From: Anaerolineales bacterium | GTDB lineage: Bacteria; Chloroflexota; Anaerolineae; Anaerolineales; DRMV01 | DNA length: 5,579 bases | Direction of reading: 5' to 3' | Assembly (NCBI GenBank): GCA_027044735.1 | Contig: JALUBW010000029.1 | Coordinates: 14,203 to 19,781 of the forward strand | Shown here: piece by piece, positions 5,352 through 5,579 of the stretch | Position numbering within the stretch: position 1 is the first letter of the stretch | Layout of the letters: each line of letters begins with the position of its first letter | The notes under the pieces: generated by a model | What the model was told of the DNA's origin: nothing | The model's database searches: none | The model's input: only the letters and a program-made list of their open reading frames with translations | Made by a program: the position numbers and the translations under genes

Positions 5352-5579
5352 TTACTTCAAGGCCTCTATCAGGTTTATCATAAAATCGGTTTCTTCCGGC
5401 GTTATTTCTTCCCAAGCGGGTATTTCTAATCCTTCCAGTACCTCACGGCCTTTAGGTGAGTTGTGCATGTCCAGTAGTGCTTTTTTAATCTTCTCGGCGT
5501 GCTCGGCGATGGTGGTTGACGCCAAAAAAGTGTGGTAAAGGTCGCCGATCTGACTTTCTACAATAGTTTTCAACTGGCT
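5352..5579 (-). CDS. Probable PhnD-like ABC transporter substrate-binding protein, C-terminal fragment (5' end outside window)
   Basis: Only the last 75 codons plus the stop are visible; the frame is open to the window edge, so the gene starts beyond it. An internal TTG at 5571-5573 could be read as a start but gives no plausible complete protein. The end of the protein has helical KIKKALLDM followed by HNSPKGREVLEGL and a tail ending in ITPEETDFMINLIEALK. This order (helix, D/N-P-x-GR-x-x-L-x-x-L, acidic stretch, final helix) is typical of the C-terminus of phosphate/phosphonate (PhnD-type) periplasmic or lipoprotein binding proteins in ABC importers. The ligand is not predictable from this piece. 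The gene converges on the oxidoreductase gene and shares its terminator. Alternative: another family-12-like or NMT1/TAXI-type binding protein, or an unrelated helical protein. Confidence 0.6.
   Translation of the reverse strand, partial: SQLKTIVESQIGDLYHTFLASTTIAEHAEKIKKALLDMHNSPKGREVLEGLEIPAWEEITPEETDFMINLIEALK

Overview
The window looks like part of a chromosome from an anaerobic, fairly GC-rich bacterium. A member of the Chloroflexota (Anaerolineae-like) is my best guess. The reasons are a lipoprotein with a long Thr/Pro linker, an intergenic region packed with REP-type palindromes rich in CCCTCTCC/GGGAGAGG, and a tungsten/molybdopterin aldehyde:ferredoxin oxidoreductase family enzyme. 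The taxon is an inference; no rRNA or other marker is present.

Layout. (1) Positions 1-1380 (+) hold the 3' part of a glutamate formimidoyltransferase gene, open at the window edge and missing roughly 15-20 codons. It is fused to a shortened C-terminal domain that resembles formimino-THF cyclodeaminase but has lost its signature motifs. (2) A secreted M23/LytM-type metallopeptidase lipoprotein (1377-2351, +) overlaps it by four bases (GTGA), so the two are probably translationally coupled. (3) Positions 2352-3103 hold no convincing gene. This stretch has a candidate 375-bp element bounded by 17-bp inverted repeats (16/17 identical) and containing several strong hairpins. Two further REP-like palindromes follow, then a TATAAT promoter box and a strong ribosome binding site. 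(4) A 727-residue AOR-family oxidoreductase (3104-5287, +) has a CX3CX3C plus distal Cys iron-sulfur motif. It appears to be a single-gene transcription unit with its own promoter and terminator. (5) A perfect 19-bp stem-loop (5300-5342) sits between this gene and a convergent gene. (6) The convergent gene (5352-5579, -) shows only its last 75 codons. These resemble the C-terminus of PhnD-type ABC transporter substrate-binding proteins.

The genes do not form one obvious pathway. The first two share an operon for no evident metabolic reason, while the oxidoreductase and the binding protein are separate units. I see no clear new multi-gene system. The most notable points are the degenerate cyclodeaminase half, the altered second pterin motif of the oxidoreductase, and the inverted-repeat-bounded palindromic block.
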